From contig NZ_AP019807.1 of assembly GCF_007183175.1 (NCBI RefSeq), positions 4,460,001 through 4,524,000 of the forward strand: 64,000 nucleotides of DNA, written 5' to 3'. Both the position numbers and the translations under genes were made by a program. Positions 1-7,195 of the stretch are shown one piece after another. Source of the DNA: Microbulbifer sp. GL-2. Lineage in GTDB: Bacteria; Pseudomonadota; Gammaproteobacteria; Pseudomonadales; Cellvibrionaceae. The stretch's first letter is position 1; every line of letters begins with the position of its first letter. The notes below the pieces were generated by a model, which worked only from the letters and a program-made list of their open reading frames with translations, was not told the origin of the DNA and searched no databases.

Positions 1-1065
1 GGCAATATGCACTGTTGAAGTTGGGAATGCGCAAGAAGCACCGTGTTTTTCAACAATATTCAGGATTGTTAACAGAACATCCTGTTTGATTTCGTGATAT
101 CGGACCCAATCCGTCGTTCGGGTAAATGTATATACGAAGAAATCCAGGGATGACGCTGCAAAACTATTGAAATTGACGATAAGGGTTCGATTGGAATCGA
201 TTTCAGGATGCTGCTGTAACATATCCTTAACATCGGCCACTATCGTTGCCATCAGGTGGGCATCCTCGTAGCGAATACCAATGGTTTCGAAGATTCTGCG
301 ATTCAGCATGCGCGAGGGGTTCTCGACAGAAATCTGAGTGAAGATACTGTTGGGCACATACACCGGTCGCATGTCAAAAGTACGGATGCGGGTCAATCGC
401 CAGCCGATATCCTCGACCGTACCCTCAATCTCTTTGTCCGGGGAGCGTATCCAGTCACCCACTGCGAATGGACGATCTAGGTAGATCATCAAACCGCCGA
501 AGAAGTTGGCCAAGAGATCTTTGGCTGCAAAACCCACCGCCAGGCCACCGATGCCACCAAAAGCCAACACACCACTGACGCTGTACCCCAGGAACTGCAT
601 AATAACTATGCCGGCAGTGATAGCGATCGACGCCCGCACCAGCTTTCCGATTGCCCGCACCGTAGTCGCGTCCATCGGCTTGCCGATATAACGGGGATTA
701 CACAGGTTGCGCTCTGCGCTATGAGAGAAGCGCCAGGCAAACCAGGAGAGCACAAAGATGAGTCCTATTTCCCGCGCCGGCACAGCCAGGGAAAAGATCT
801 CAGCTCCAGTGGCCTGCCCGGCGCGCTGTGCAGCAACCGTCAGCCCCAGAAGCCATACAAGTACTGGGCCAGGCGGGGACATGGCTCCAACCAAGGCATC
901 ATCCCAGGGGTTGACCGTCTTCTCAGCCCTTACCCCCAAGCGTTGCACAAAGCGCCCAAAGATCCAGGCTCCCAGTGCCGAAGCCAGCACTATAAGGAAA
1001 ACCCATACTATCCAGACCCGGTTCTCACCCAGCCACGCCAAAAGAATGCTCTCTACGGATTCCAC
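1..1065 (-). CDS. MscS-family mechanosensitive channel (C-terminus cut by window edge)
   Basis: The reverse strand is open from a GTG at 1065 to the window edge, giving 355 residues with no stop. A GGAGGGGG ribosome site lies 5 bases before the GTG. Several hydrophobic segments occupy the first ~150 residues. They are followed by a glycine/alanine-rich pore-helix-like stretch (FGGIGGLAVGFAAKDLLANF) and the beta-domain signature FAVGDWIRSP, both typical of small-conductance mechanosensitive channels. Such inner-membrane channels release solutes on hypo-osmotic shock. The layout (long N-terminal membrane part, then the MscS core) suggests a YbdG/YnaI-like subtype, but the subtype is an inference. 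The end of the gene lies beyond base 1. Plus-strand open frames over this stretch are antisense shadows. Confidence 0.88.
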   Translation of the reverse strand, partial: MESVESILLAWLGENRVWIVWVFLIVLASALGAWIFGRFVQRLGVRAEKTVNPWDDALVGAMSPPGPVLVWLLGLTVAAQRAGQATGAEIFSLAVPAREIGLIFVLSWFAWRFSHSAERNLCNPRYIGKPMDATTVRAIGKLVRASIAITAGIVIMQFLGYSVSGVLAFGGIGGLAVGFAAKDLLANFFGGLMIYLDRPFAVGDWIRSPDKEIEGTVEDIGWRLTRIRTFDMRPVYVPNSIFTQISVENPSRMLNRRIFETIGIRYEDAHLMATIVADVKDMLQQHPEIDSNRTLIVNFNSFAASSLDFFVYTFTRTTDWVRYHEIKQDVLLTILNIVEKHGASCAFPTSTVHIA

Positions 1066-1160
1066 GAATACCCCCTCCGCTCTCTTAAATCAGGCCTGGC
1101 GCTCTACTTTATGGCTCTCACGGCAGCCAGGCCAGTGCCGGTACCAAAGTCTTGCGACCT

Positions 1161-2177
1161 TTAATGCATTATCGACGTCAACCAGTCGCAGGTTCTGCGC
1201 CAGCGCGCACTCTTTTCCAGCTCTGCCCAGGATGTAATGGAAGGTCTACCGCGCATGGCTTTCAAACGTTCACAGGATTCCGCCTGTGGTATGTAGCCCT
1301 GCAAGGCGGCTAGTGCCTCCAGAGCGCCACTGCGATTATTGCAGACTACTCCCATGTCGCAGCCTGCCTCCAGTGCCGCACGAATCCTCTCACCATAACC
1401 ACCGGCAGCACCAGCTCCCTCCATCGACAGGTCGTCGCTAAAGATAACACCGCCAAAGCCCAACCGCCCACGTAAAATATCCTGCAACCAGTAGCGGGAA
1501 AACCCGACTGGCTGGCTGTCGATATTCACAAAGCGAATATGTGCTGGCATGACCGCATCCAGCTCAGAAGCAGCAATACAATCGACAAAGGGCAAGGCAT
1601 CAGACTCCATCACCTGATCCAGAGAGCGCTTATCCACCGGCAGCTCTACATGGCTGTCTTCAAGTACGTGACCATGGCCCGGGAAGTGCTTACCTGTGGT
1701 TGCCATGCCCGCTTCACGCATGCCACGCATAAAAGGGCGCACAAATACCTCCAGGCGTTTGGGGTCCGCGCAAAAGCTGCGATCGCCGATGACCCGACTT
1801 TGCCGGTCATCAGCATCCAATACCGGAGCAAAACTGAAATCCACCCCAACCGCTAACAGCTCAGCCGCCAGGAGCCAGCCAACATCCTGCAACTGTTCCT
1901 CACTCGCTACGGCAGCCAATGCCTGCATAGATGGCAGACGGGTAAACTCCTGCCGAAAACGCTGAACCCGGCCACCCTCTTGATCCACCGCCAATAATAT
2001 CTCGGGCCGTACCGCCCTTATGGCAGCTACCAGGTCCTGCAACTGTCTCCGATCACGATAATTGCGGGCAAAGAAAATCAGTCCCCCGACAAGGGGGTGA
2101 CGCAGCAGCTCAAAGTCCGCGTCGGTAAGCTCTAGCCCTTCGACATCAACCATGACCGGTCCCAAGGGTGCAGACAT
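1161..2177 (-). CDS. nagZ: Beta-N-acetylhexosaminidase NagZ
   Basis: Family GH3 cytosolic enzyme that removes N-acetylglucosamine from 1,6-anhydro-muropeptides during cell-wall recycling; in bacteria with inducible AmpC its product also feeds beta-lactamase induction. The 338 residues match the usual length. Visible signatures are the substrate loop KHFPGHG at residues 163-169 followed by DSH at 174-176 (the His/Asp general acid-base pair of NagZ) and SDDLSME around 247-253, with the nucleophile Asp at about 248. No signal peptide, as expected for the cytosolic enzyme. It lies 39 bases downstream of psrA on the same strand, so the two are probably cotranscribed, as in Pseudomonas. Confidence 0.96.
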   Translation of the reverse strand: MSAPLGPVMVDVEGLELTDADFELLRHPLVGGLIFFARNYRDRRQLQDLVAAIRAVRPEILLAVDQEGGRVQRFRQEFTRLPSMQALAAVASEEQLQDVGWLLAAELLAVGVDFSFAPVLDADDRQSRVIGDRSFCADPKRLEVFVRPFMRGMREAGMATTGKHFPGHGHVLEDSHVELPVDKRSLDQVMESDALPFVDCIAASELDAVMPAHIRFVNIDSQPVGFSRYWLQDILRGRLGFGGVIFSDDLSMEGAGAAGGYGERIRAALEAGCDMGVVCNNRSGALEALAALQGYIPQAESCERLKAMRGRPSITSWAELEKSARWRRTCDWLTSIMH

Positions 2178-2216
2178 ATTCTATTCCTCTATTATCCGCC
2201 AGTCAGGGCAGCTAAA

Positions 2217-2849
2217 TTAGCCGGCCTCCACTTTCAGCATCGCAGATGCCGCAGGAACCAGCCGTTCCAGTGTCTCCGGCAGACTGCTCTGCGCGCCAAA
2301 ATCCTCTCTCAGAATAGCCTCAATGGCATCGTAGCTCGACAGAGTAAAGATCGTGGCACCCAGCATAAAATAGAGTCTCCAGTAGAAAGTTACAGGGTCT
2401 ACTCCCGGCAGGGCTTCAGCCAACAAACCTGCGAAGCGGCGATAGCTATCACCATATCGGGACACTATAAAGCGGCGTAAGTGCCCCTGAAATTGTGTAT
2501 AGGCCAGCCCCAACAAGCGCATAAAACGTTGCGGGTCGAGCCCCTGCTGACTTAATCCGCCGAGTCCCACGCGATAGAGACTCTCTAACAAGTCCTCCAC
2601 ACGCAGCTTCCGACCTGTAGCGATACGCTGATCTAATTCAGCCTCGAGGGCATCGGTGAAGGGCGTCAAAAAACGCTCGAAGACCGCCTGAATAAGCTCC
2701 TTCTTGGAGCCAAAGTGATAGTTGACCGCAGCCAAGTTAACTCCCGCGGTACTCGTAATTGTGCGCAGGGATGTCTCAGTAAAACCGCGCTCGGCAAACA
2801 GAACCTCGGCAGCATCCAGAATCCGGCTAACAGTATCCGTCTGGCTCAT
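2217..2849 (-). CDS. psrA: TetR-family regulator, PsrA type
   Basis: TetR-family repressor with the N-terminal helix-turn-helix at about residues 8-55 (ILDAAEVLFAERGF...AGVNLAAVNYHFGSKKELI), very close to my memory of Pseudomonas PsrA. PsrA senses long-chain fatty acids, controls beta-oxidation and rpoS in Pseudomonas, and represses itself. The ATG at 2849 is preferred over a TTG three codons upstream because the alignable N-terminus (MSQTDTV) begins there. The remainder is helical ligand-binding and dimerisation domain. An AAAC-N4-GTTT dyad lies about 20 bases upstream of the start. Its neighbours nagZ and lexA match the Pseudomonas context; an acyl-CoA ligase sits next to it here. Confidence 0.88.
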   Translation of the reverse strand: MSQTDTVSRILDAAEVLFAERGFTETSLRTITSTAGVNLAAVNYHFGSKKELIQAVFERFLTPFTDALEAELDQRIATGRKLRVEDLLESLYRVGLGGLSQQGLDPQRFMRLLGLAYTQFQGHLRRFIVSRYGDSYRRFAGLLAEALPGVDPVTFYWRLYFMLGATIFTLSSYDAIEAILREDFGAQSSLPETLERLVPAASAMLKVEAG

Positions 2850-2866
2850 AACTCTCAAACCATCAT

Positions 2867-2883
2867 TTAAAACAGTTGTTTAA
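2867..2883. promoter_or_regulatory. Candidate PsrA autoregulatory operator
   Basis: The sequence TTAAAACAGTTGTTTAA contains AAAC-AGTT-GTTT, matching the reported PsrA core motif (G/C)AAAC-N2-4-GTTT(G/C) apart from the outermost bases. It lies 18-34 bases upstream of the psrA start codon, where an autorepressor would act. Binding is inferred. Confidence 0.55.
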
Positions 2884-3111
2884 TTCTGGCCAGAGTAGCA
2901 TATTCCACTGTTCAGCCAATGGCGTGCTGTTCCTCACGTGCCCGAAAAAGGTAGCAGTACTTGCGGCAACCCCTTACTACCGAAAAGATATTTGGAAAGA
3001 TTCAACAGGCCTCCCAGGTCGCTTTACGGTGTGGGCGGGATTAAGAATTTGATTCGCGGGATCCACAACTACAGAGCCAACCTTACCCCCTAGTACCCAC
3101 TCCCAACAGAT

Positions 3112-4674
3112 TCACTTGTTCTTATCGTGAGCTAACTGCGTTTCAGCAAGCTTCTTAAGGGCCGCTCTGTCAATTTTACCTGTTGGATTAATTGGCATTT
3201 CATCCAGGATTTCGATCACCTCCGGAGCCTTGTATCCAACACGTTCTTTTGCACAACGGATAACCTCATTAGCACAGGGCTTAGGGGCATTTTTTTTCAA
3301 GGTGATATAAGCCCAAACATTCTCCCCATGCGCGTCGTCATGAATGCCAATGACGCCCGCAAGGTCCACAGCCGGGTGCGCCATTACAGCTTCTTCAACT
3401 TCCTGAGGTGATAAGTTTGAGCCATCGTGGACTATGATCTGCTTCTTTCGGCCGCGAAACCAGAAATATCCCTCGGAGTCGACACGCATAACATCGCCTG
3501 TATCGAACCAACCATCAGAGAACGCCTCCCTATTTGCTCGGGGGTTCTGCCAATAGCCTGCCATTACCGGGGTTCCACTGAGCCAAAGATTGCCATCAAT
3601 ATTAGGTGCTACCTCCCTGCCCTGCTCATCGCGTAGACTTACGGCGTAGCCTGGGGCAACAGTACCCACCGATCCGGCATTATCTGGTGAGAGCGACCGA
3701 TTGAAAAGGCAGCCAGGAGCTTCTGTCAGTCCATATCCCTCCTGGATCACATGACCAGTTTTGTGAGTAAATTCTTTGGCAATGTTAACTGGAAATTTGT
3801 CTCCGCCCGTAAAGCACACACGAAGTGAAGTAAAATCTTCGCGCCTGGCCTTGGGGTTGCGTTCCATTGCAATAAATAATGCAGGAACCATAACCAAAAT
3901 AGTTGGCCGGCCTCGCCTCAATATTGAAAGAATTTCTTCACCGTCAAAACTGTGAGGAATAAGGGTCTTCGCACCTACTGAGAGAGCTGCCAGAGCTGTT
4001 AAAAGCGATCCGACATGTGCGATTGAGCCACCTGGCAGTACTATATCGTCCTGGGTTAACTTTAGAGCAGCAACGAAACTAGCCACAATAGCCCCAAAGC
4101 TAAGCAAGCTATGGGCTACGCCTTTTGGTTTACCCGTACTCCCAGAGGTGAAAAATAAAAATGCAGGGTCATTAACAGCAGAGGTAGAAAATTTAGCAGA
4201 CTGCCCCTTATTGTTAATCAAACCTTCAAAACTTGGGGCATTTCCGAGCGTACCACCAAAAGAAAGATAGCCTTTTTTTAATTTACCAATAAATCTGCTT
4301 GCCCGGACATCTCCACTTCGCTCAACGCCTATAATCAGTGATACTGCTGCACTTTTTTCAAGGGCATAGTCAATCTCTGGTGTGGTATATCTATAGTTTA
4401 ATGGGACTACCACCAGCCCCACCTTCAAACATGCGAGATAAAAAATAAGTATCTCGCCGCAGTTGGGCATCAGGGATGCAACCCTATCCCCCTTACCTAA
4501 ACCCATTGTGATCAACCCCAAGGCAAGGGCATTGATATCCCCCTGTAGCTCTCGCCAGGTCCAGGCCTGACTCCCGGAAACAAGTGCCACTTCACCAGGC
4601 TTACTTTTCAGGGCGGGCAGCAGGAGATTGGTTAAATTTGCAGGTCTCGACAATTGAGGGCCAAAAATTGGCAC
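3112..4674 (-). CDS. AMP-forming acyl-CoA synthetase (ANL superfamily)
   Basis: Adenylate-forming ligase of 520 residues. It shows the P-loop-like motif FFTSGSTGKPKGVAHS (about residues 174-189), the adenylate motif GYGLTEAPG (about 314-322), the hinge-region DTGDVM motif, and the C-terminal catalytic lysine context NPTGKIDRAAL. These enzymes activate a carboxylate with ATP and transfer it to CoA. A medium- or long-chain fatty acid substrate is plausible because PsrA is adjacent, but the sequence does not fix the substrate. The start is a GTG preceded by AGGAGG at 8 bases. It is the only gene interrupting the nagZ-psrA-lexA order I recall from Pseudomonas and looks somewhat AT-richer than its neighbours, so it may be an acquired gene. 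Confidence 0.88.
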   Translation of the reverse strand: MPIFGPQLSRPANLTNLLLPALKSKPGEVALVSGSQAWTWRELQGDINALALGLITMGLGKGDRVASLMPNCGEILIFYLACLKVGLVVVPLNYRYTTPEIDYALEKSAAVSLIIGVERSGDVRASRFIGKLKKGYLSFGGTLGNAPSFEGLINNKGQSAKFSTSAVNDPAFLFFTSGSTGKPKGVAHSLLSFGAIVASFVAALKLTQDDIVLPGGSIAHVGSLLTALAALSVGAKTLIPHSFDGEEILSILRRGRPTILVMVPALFIAMERNPKARREDFTSLRVCFTGGDKFPVNIAKEFTHKTGHVIQEGYGLTEAPGCLFNRSLSPDNAGSVGTVAPGYAVSLRDEQGREVAPNIDGNLWLSGTPVMAGYWQNPRANREAFSDGWFDTGDVMRVDSEGYFWFRGRKKQIIVHDGSNLSPQEVEEAVMAHPAVDLAGVIGIHDDAHGENVWAYITLKKNAPKPCANEVIRCAKERVGYKAPEVIEILDEMPINPTGKIDRAALKKLAETQLAHDKNK

Positions 4675-4704
4675 AGGCCAGCCTCCTGACTAAGGCACAA
4701 GCAT

Positions 4705-4727
4705 CCCGTTAATCTGAGATAATCGGG
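4705..4727. promoter_or_regulatory. Imperfect dyad upstream of the acyl-CoA ligase
   Basis: Two 11-base arms, CCCGTTAATCT and AGATAATCGGG, form an inverted repeat (9 of 11 pairs) around a single central base. It starts 31 bases before the GTG of the ligase gene. The size and place fit a repressor operator in a promoter or leader; the regulator is unknown. It does not match the PsrA motif. Confidence 0.35.
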
Positions 4728-4853
4728 AACAGGCATTTAGTGATATTTATAACGATTTCAAAAACCATCATATGGTCCAGAATGGATTTATGGGCAATAT
4801 CACCCTAGCAACAGGCAGAAAAACCCTGCAACCAATTAAATAAATATTTTTTA

Positions 4854-5492
4854 TTATTCCTTGTTGCGCATATATTTCATAATCAACTCCGCTGTCTCCT
4901 CGACAGTATCTACTATATGGAACAAATCCAGGTCGCTGGCATCAATACAGTTGCGCTCAAGCACTGTGTTTACCAGCCAATCATAAAGCCCTGCCCAGTA
5001 ACGTTTACCAACCAGCACAATTGGGAAACGCCGCACTTTTTGTGTTTGAACCAGTGTTAACGCCTCGAATAACTCATCCAGTGTTCCATATCCCCCAGGT
5101 AACCCTACAAAGCCTACAGCATGCTTAACGAACATAAATTTACGAACAAAGAAGTAACGAAAATTTAAACTGATATCCTGGTAAGGATTCGCAGCCTGCT
5201 CAAATGGCAGCTCTATGTTCAATCCAATTGAAGTGCCAGGTTGATCGAAAGCACCACGATTGCAAGCTTCCATCAGCCCCGGTCCTCCGCCGGTAATCAC
5301 CGGGATACCCTCCGCAGCCAATAGCTCCCCCAGTTTTACCCCCTGTTGATACTCCGGGCTGCCCTCCTCAAATCTTGCCCCTCCAAAAACGGTCACTGCT
5401 CCACTGAGCGGGACCAAACGTTCTATCCCATCAACCAACTCAGACTGTATCCGCAGGACACGCCACGCCTCTGGCATTTTCACATCCAACAT
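4854..5492 (-). CDS. LOG-family (TIGR00730-type) nucleotide 5'-monophosphate phosphoribohydrolase
   Basis: A 212-residue Rossmann-fold protein with the family signatures GGGPGLMEACNRGA (about residues 68-81) and PGGYGTLDELFE (about 131-142). In characterised LOG proteins these form the nucleotide-binding and catalytic site that cleaves ribose 5-phosphate from AMP or cytokinin nucleotides. Many bacterial members act on AMP or related nucleotides, so the substrate here is not assigned. It is divergent from lexA, and the 164-base gap holds the two SOS boxes. They lie 113-147 bases from this start, so an effect on this gene is possible but less likely. Confidence 0.85.
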   Translation of the reverse strand: MLDVKMPEAWRVLRIQSELVDGIERLVPLSGAVTVFGGARFEEGSPEYQQGVKLGELLAAEGIPVITGGGPGLMEACNRGAFDQPGTSIGLNIELPFEQAANPYQDISLNFRYFFVRKFMFVKHAVGFVGLPGGYGTLDELFEALTLVQTQKVRRFPIVLVGKRYWAGLYDWLVNTVLERNCIDASDLDLFHIVDTVEETAELIMKYMRNKE

Positions 5493-5604
5493 TATTTTTT
5501 TCCCTCTTTGTCAGATCTTTCAACGATCGCTTTCATTCCTTGTTTTCATAAACAATGTAGCAGCTTATGAAGAGGCAGGTGTTAGGATTGCGTGAACCAA
5601 AATT

Positions 5605-5620
5605 CTGTATATAATCCCAG
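5605..5620. promoter_or_regulatory. Second, weaker LexA (SOS) box
   Basis: CTGTATATAATCCCAG matches the CTG-N10-CAG form and differs from the strong palindrome mainly in the right arm (CCAG in place of ACAG). It starts 19 bases before the stronger box. Paired boxes upstream of lexA are known in E. coli and allow cooperative autorepression. Confidence 0.65.
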
Positions 5621-5623
5621 CAA

Positions 5624-5639
5624 CTGTATATAAATACAG
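5624..5639. promoter_or_regulatory. LexA (SOS) box
   Basis: CTGTATATAAATACAG is one base from the ideal gammaproteobacterial SOS box CTGTATATATATACAG. It ends 17 bases before the lexA start codon and should mediate autorepression of lexA. Confidence 0.93.
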
Positions 5640-5656
5640 AAAAGCTAGGTAAATCT

Positions 5657-6262
5657 ATGACCAATCTCACCGCACGCCAGGCTCAGGTATTAGAGCTGAT
5701 CAAAACCTATCTCGATGATACCGGCTACCCCCCTACCCGAGCAGAGATCGCCCAGGAGCTGGGTTTCCGCTCGCCCAATGCCGCTGAAGAGCACCTGAAA
5801 GCATTGGCGCGAAAAGGAGCCATTGAAATGGTTGCCGGCGCGTCGCGGGGCATACGTATTCCGGATCATCAATCGGGCTTACCCATTGTTGGACGCGTAG
5901 CTGCAGGCAACCCTATTCTTGCTGCTGAGCATATTGAAGACTATTGCGACCTCCCTCCCAGCTTTTTCCACCCCCCTGCAGACTACTTACTTCGGGTGCA
6001 CGGAATGAGTATGCGCGATGCAGGAATTTTGGATGGTGACCTTCTGGCAGTACAGAAAACCGAACAAATCAGGAATGGCCAGATTGTCGTTGCGAGAATT
6101 GACGAAGAGGTAACAGTCAAGCGCTTCCGGCGCAAAGGTAATCAGGCAACTGTGCAACTGCTGCCAGAAAATGAAGACTTTGAAACTATCCAGGTGGACA
6201 TGCGAGACAAAAACTTTGTAATAGAAGGTTTGGCAGTGGGCGTTATTCGCCAGACTCCATAA
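5657..6262 (+). CDS. lexA: LexA repressor / self-cleaving S24 peptidase
   Basis: SOS-response master repressor, 201 residues. The N-terminal winged helix (TARQAQVLELI...RAEIAQELGFRS) binds SOS boxes. The C-terminal S24 domain holds the Ala83-Gly84 cleavage site (VAAGNP), Ser118 (GMSMR) and Lys155 (VTVKRF), the catalytic pair used in RecA*-stimulated self-cleavage. Length and residue positions are nearly those of the E. coli protein (202 residues, Ser119/Lys156). Two boxes lie directly upstream. In Pseudomonas a sulA-like gene follows lexA; here a terminator-like hairpin follows at once and no sulA is present. Confidence 0.98.
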   Translation: MTNLTARQAQVLELIKTYLDDTGYPPTRAEIAQELGFRSPNAAEEHLKALARKGAIEMVAGASRGIRIPDHQSGLPIVGRVAAGNPILAAEHIEDYCDLPPSFFHPPADYLLRVHGMSMRDAGILDGDLLAVQKTEQIRNGQIVVARIDEEVTVKRFRRKGNQATVQLLPENEDFETIQVDMRDKNFVIEGLAVGVIRQTP

Positions 6263-6287
6263 AGCTCCCACCCAGCCCCCAATACAA

Positions 6288-6313
6288 CAACAGCGGCCTA
6301 TTGGCCGCTGTTG
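6288..6313. terminator. Bidirectional hairpin between lexA and the convergent small gene
   Basis: An 11-base perfect stem, CAACAGCGGCC / GGCCGCTGTTG, with a TATT loop sits between the convergent ends of lexA (6262) and the small gene ending at 6338. There is no long T-tract on either side, so termination strength is uncertain. Confidence 0.7.
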
Positions 6314-6337
6314 GATCACACTTTGTTAACCCTTCGA

Positions 6338-6595
6338 TCAGTGGATCGTATGATTAACCGGCATTGACTCATCCTCTTCCTCAAAGTAGCCAGGCTCCAA
6401 ATCATCCAGATTTTGTACTGCCTCAATACCGGCTTCCAGCATTGCGCGCGCTACGGCAACTTTGTGTTTTCTCAGAAACTGAAGACTCTCGGCTGAGAAA
6501 GAAATACTCACCAGAGGGTCCTCCTTGTGACCAGCGCGGCGCAATGCCACATCGCCATTGGCCAACTCAATAATTTCAAAAGTTTCGGAGGACAT
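6338..6595 (-). CDS. Small conserved acidic protein of the lexA-topA neighbourhood, function unknown
   Basis: Protein of 85 residues from the ATG at 6595, which has AAGGA about 10 bases upstream. A GTG six codons earlier is possible but has a poorer ribosome site. It has a mixed alpha/beta N-terminus (ETFEIIELANGDVALRR) and a very acidic C-terminus with EEED. No membrane segment or signal peptide. Pseudomonas carries a protein of similar size at the same place between lexA and topA (my recollection of PA3009), so this is a real conserved gene. No function can be given. It is the last gene on the topA strand, 111 bases after the preceding gene. Confidence 0.78.
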   Translation of the reverse strand: MSSETFEIIELANGDVALRRAGHKEDPLVSISFSAESLQFLRKHKVAVARAMLEAGIEAVQNLDDLEPGYFEEEDESMPVNHTIH

Positions 6596-6706
6596 TCTCT
6601 TTTCCTTCACCACACATCAGTTTGCGCCCAGTGTACCACAGGCTAACTGGAAGTATCAGAGGCCTACAAACGGTGAAATATGGCACCCCGGTACCAGTAC
6701 CTGCAA

Positions 6707-7195
6707 CTAGCACTCTTCTAAATTGGCACGCTGCCTACGCACCAACTCACTCAGGGAAGCATGCCATTGCAGAAGCACTTCATCAGAAATAGTTACCAGC
6801 TCAGAAGCAGCGAGATTGTGCAGAGGAATAAGGTTGGGGCTATTGTGCTTAACCTCAGTATTTGATGGTGCTGAGACAAGCTGGGTCCAGGCCTGTAGTA
6901 ACTGACTGAGCCAGCTACAAGGCTCCTCACTCAGCTGCTGCAGCTCTTTCACCTCAATACTGGCCCTACCTTGACTCTCAAGACTATCGGCAATCACCTG
7001 AAGGGAATCCGACGCAAGACCCAGCTGCAGCTGGTGGGAAAGCTCAGCAAGGAAAGCCCTATAAGCTTTCCAGAGCTGTAAAACGGCCGCCTCTTCCAGT
7101 GCAACCCTTTGCAGAGGAGTTTCACTGGAAAACTGCAGTAACAACTGAGTTTTGCGTAGAGCCGAAACTACCTGGCCAGTATGAGGGTTACTCAT
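6707..7195 (-). CDS. DUF6586-like conserved protein downstream of topA
   Basis: A 162-residue, largely helical protein. The N-terminus (QVVSALRKTQLLL, then AVLQLWKAYRAFLAELSHQLQL) resembles what I recall for the PA3010/DUF6586 family encoded beside topA in Pseudomonas. Its ATG follows the topA stop codon directly (TAAATG), so it is translated from the same message. No catalytic motif, membrane segment or signal peptide is seen. The family assignment rests on memory of the context and is moderate; the function is unknown. Confidence 0.78.
   Translation of the reverse strand: MSNPHTGQVVSALRKTQLLLQFSSETPLQRVALEEAAVLQLWKAYRAFLAELSHQLQLGLASDSLQVIADSLESQGRASIEVKELQQLSEEPCSWLSQLLQAWTQLVSAPSNTEVKHNSPNLIPLHNLAASELVTISDEVLLQWHASLSELVRRQRANLEEC

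Noticed and set aside
721..1237. Overlapping plus-strand open frames of 147 and 159 codons
   Set aside because: They are antisense to the clear MscS-family coding sequence, have no recognisable domains and no ribosome sites.
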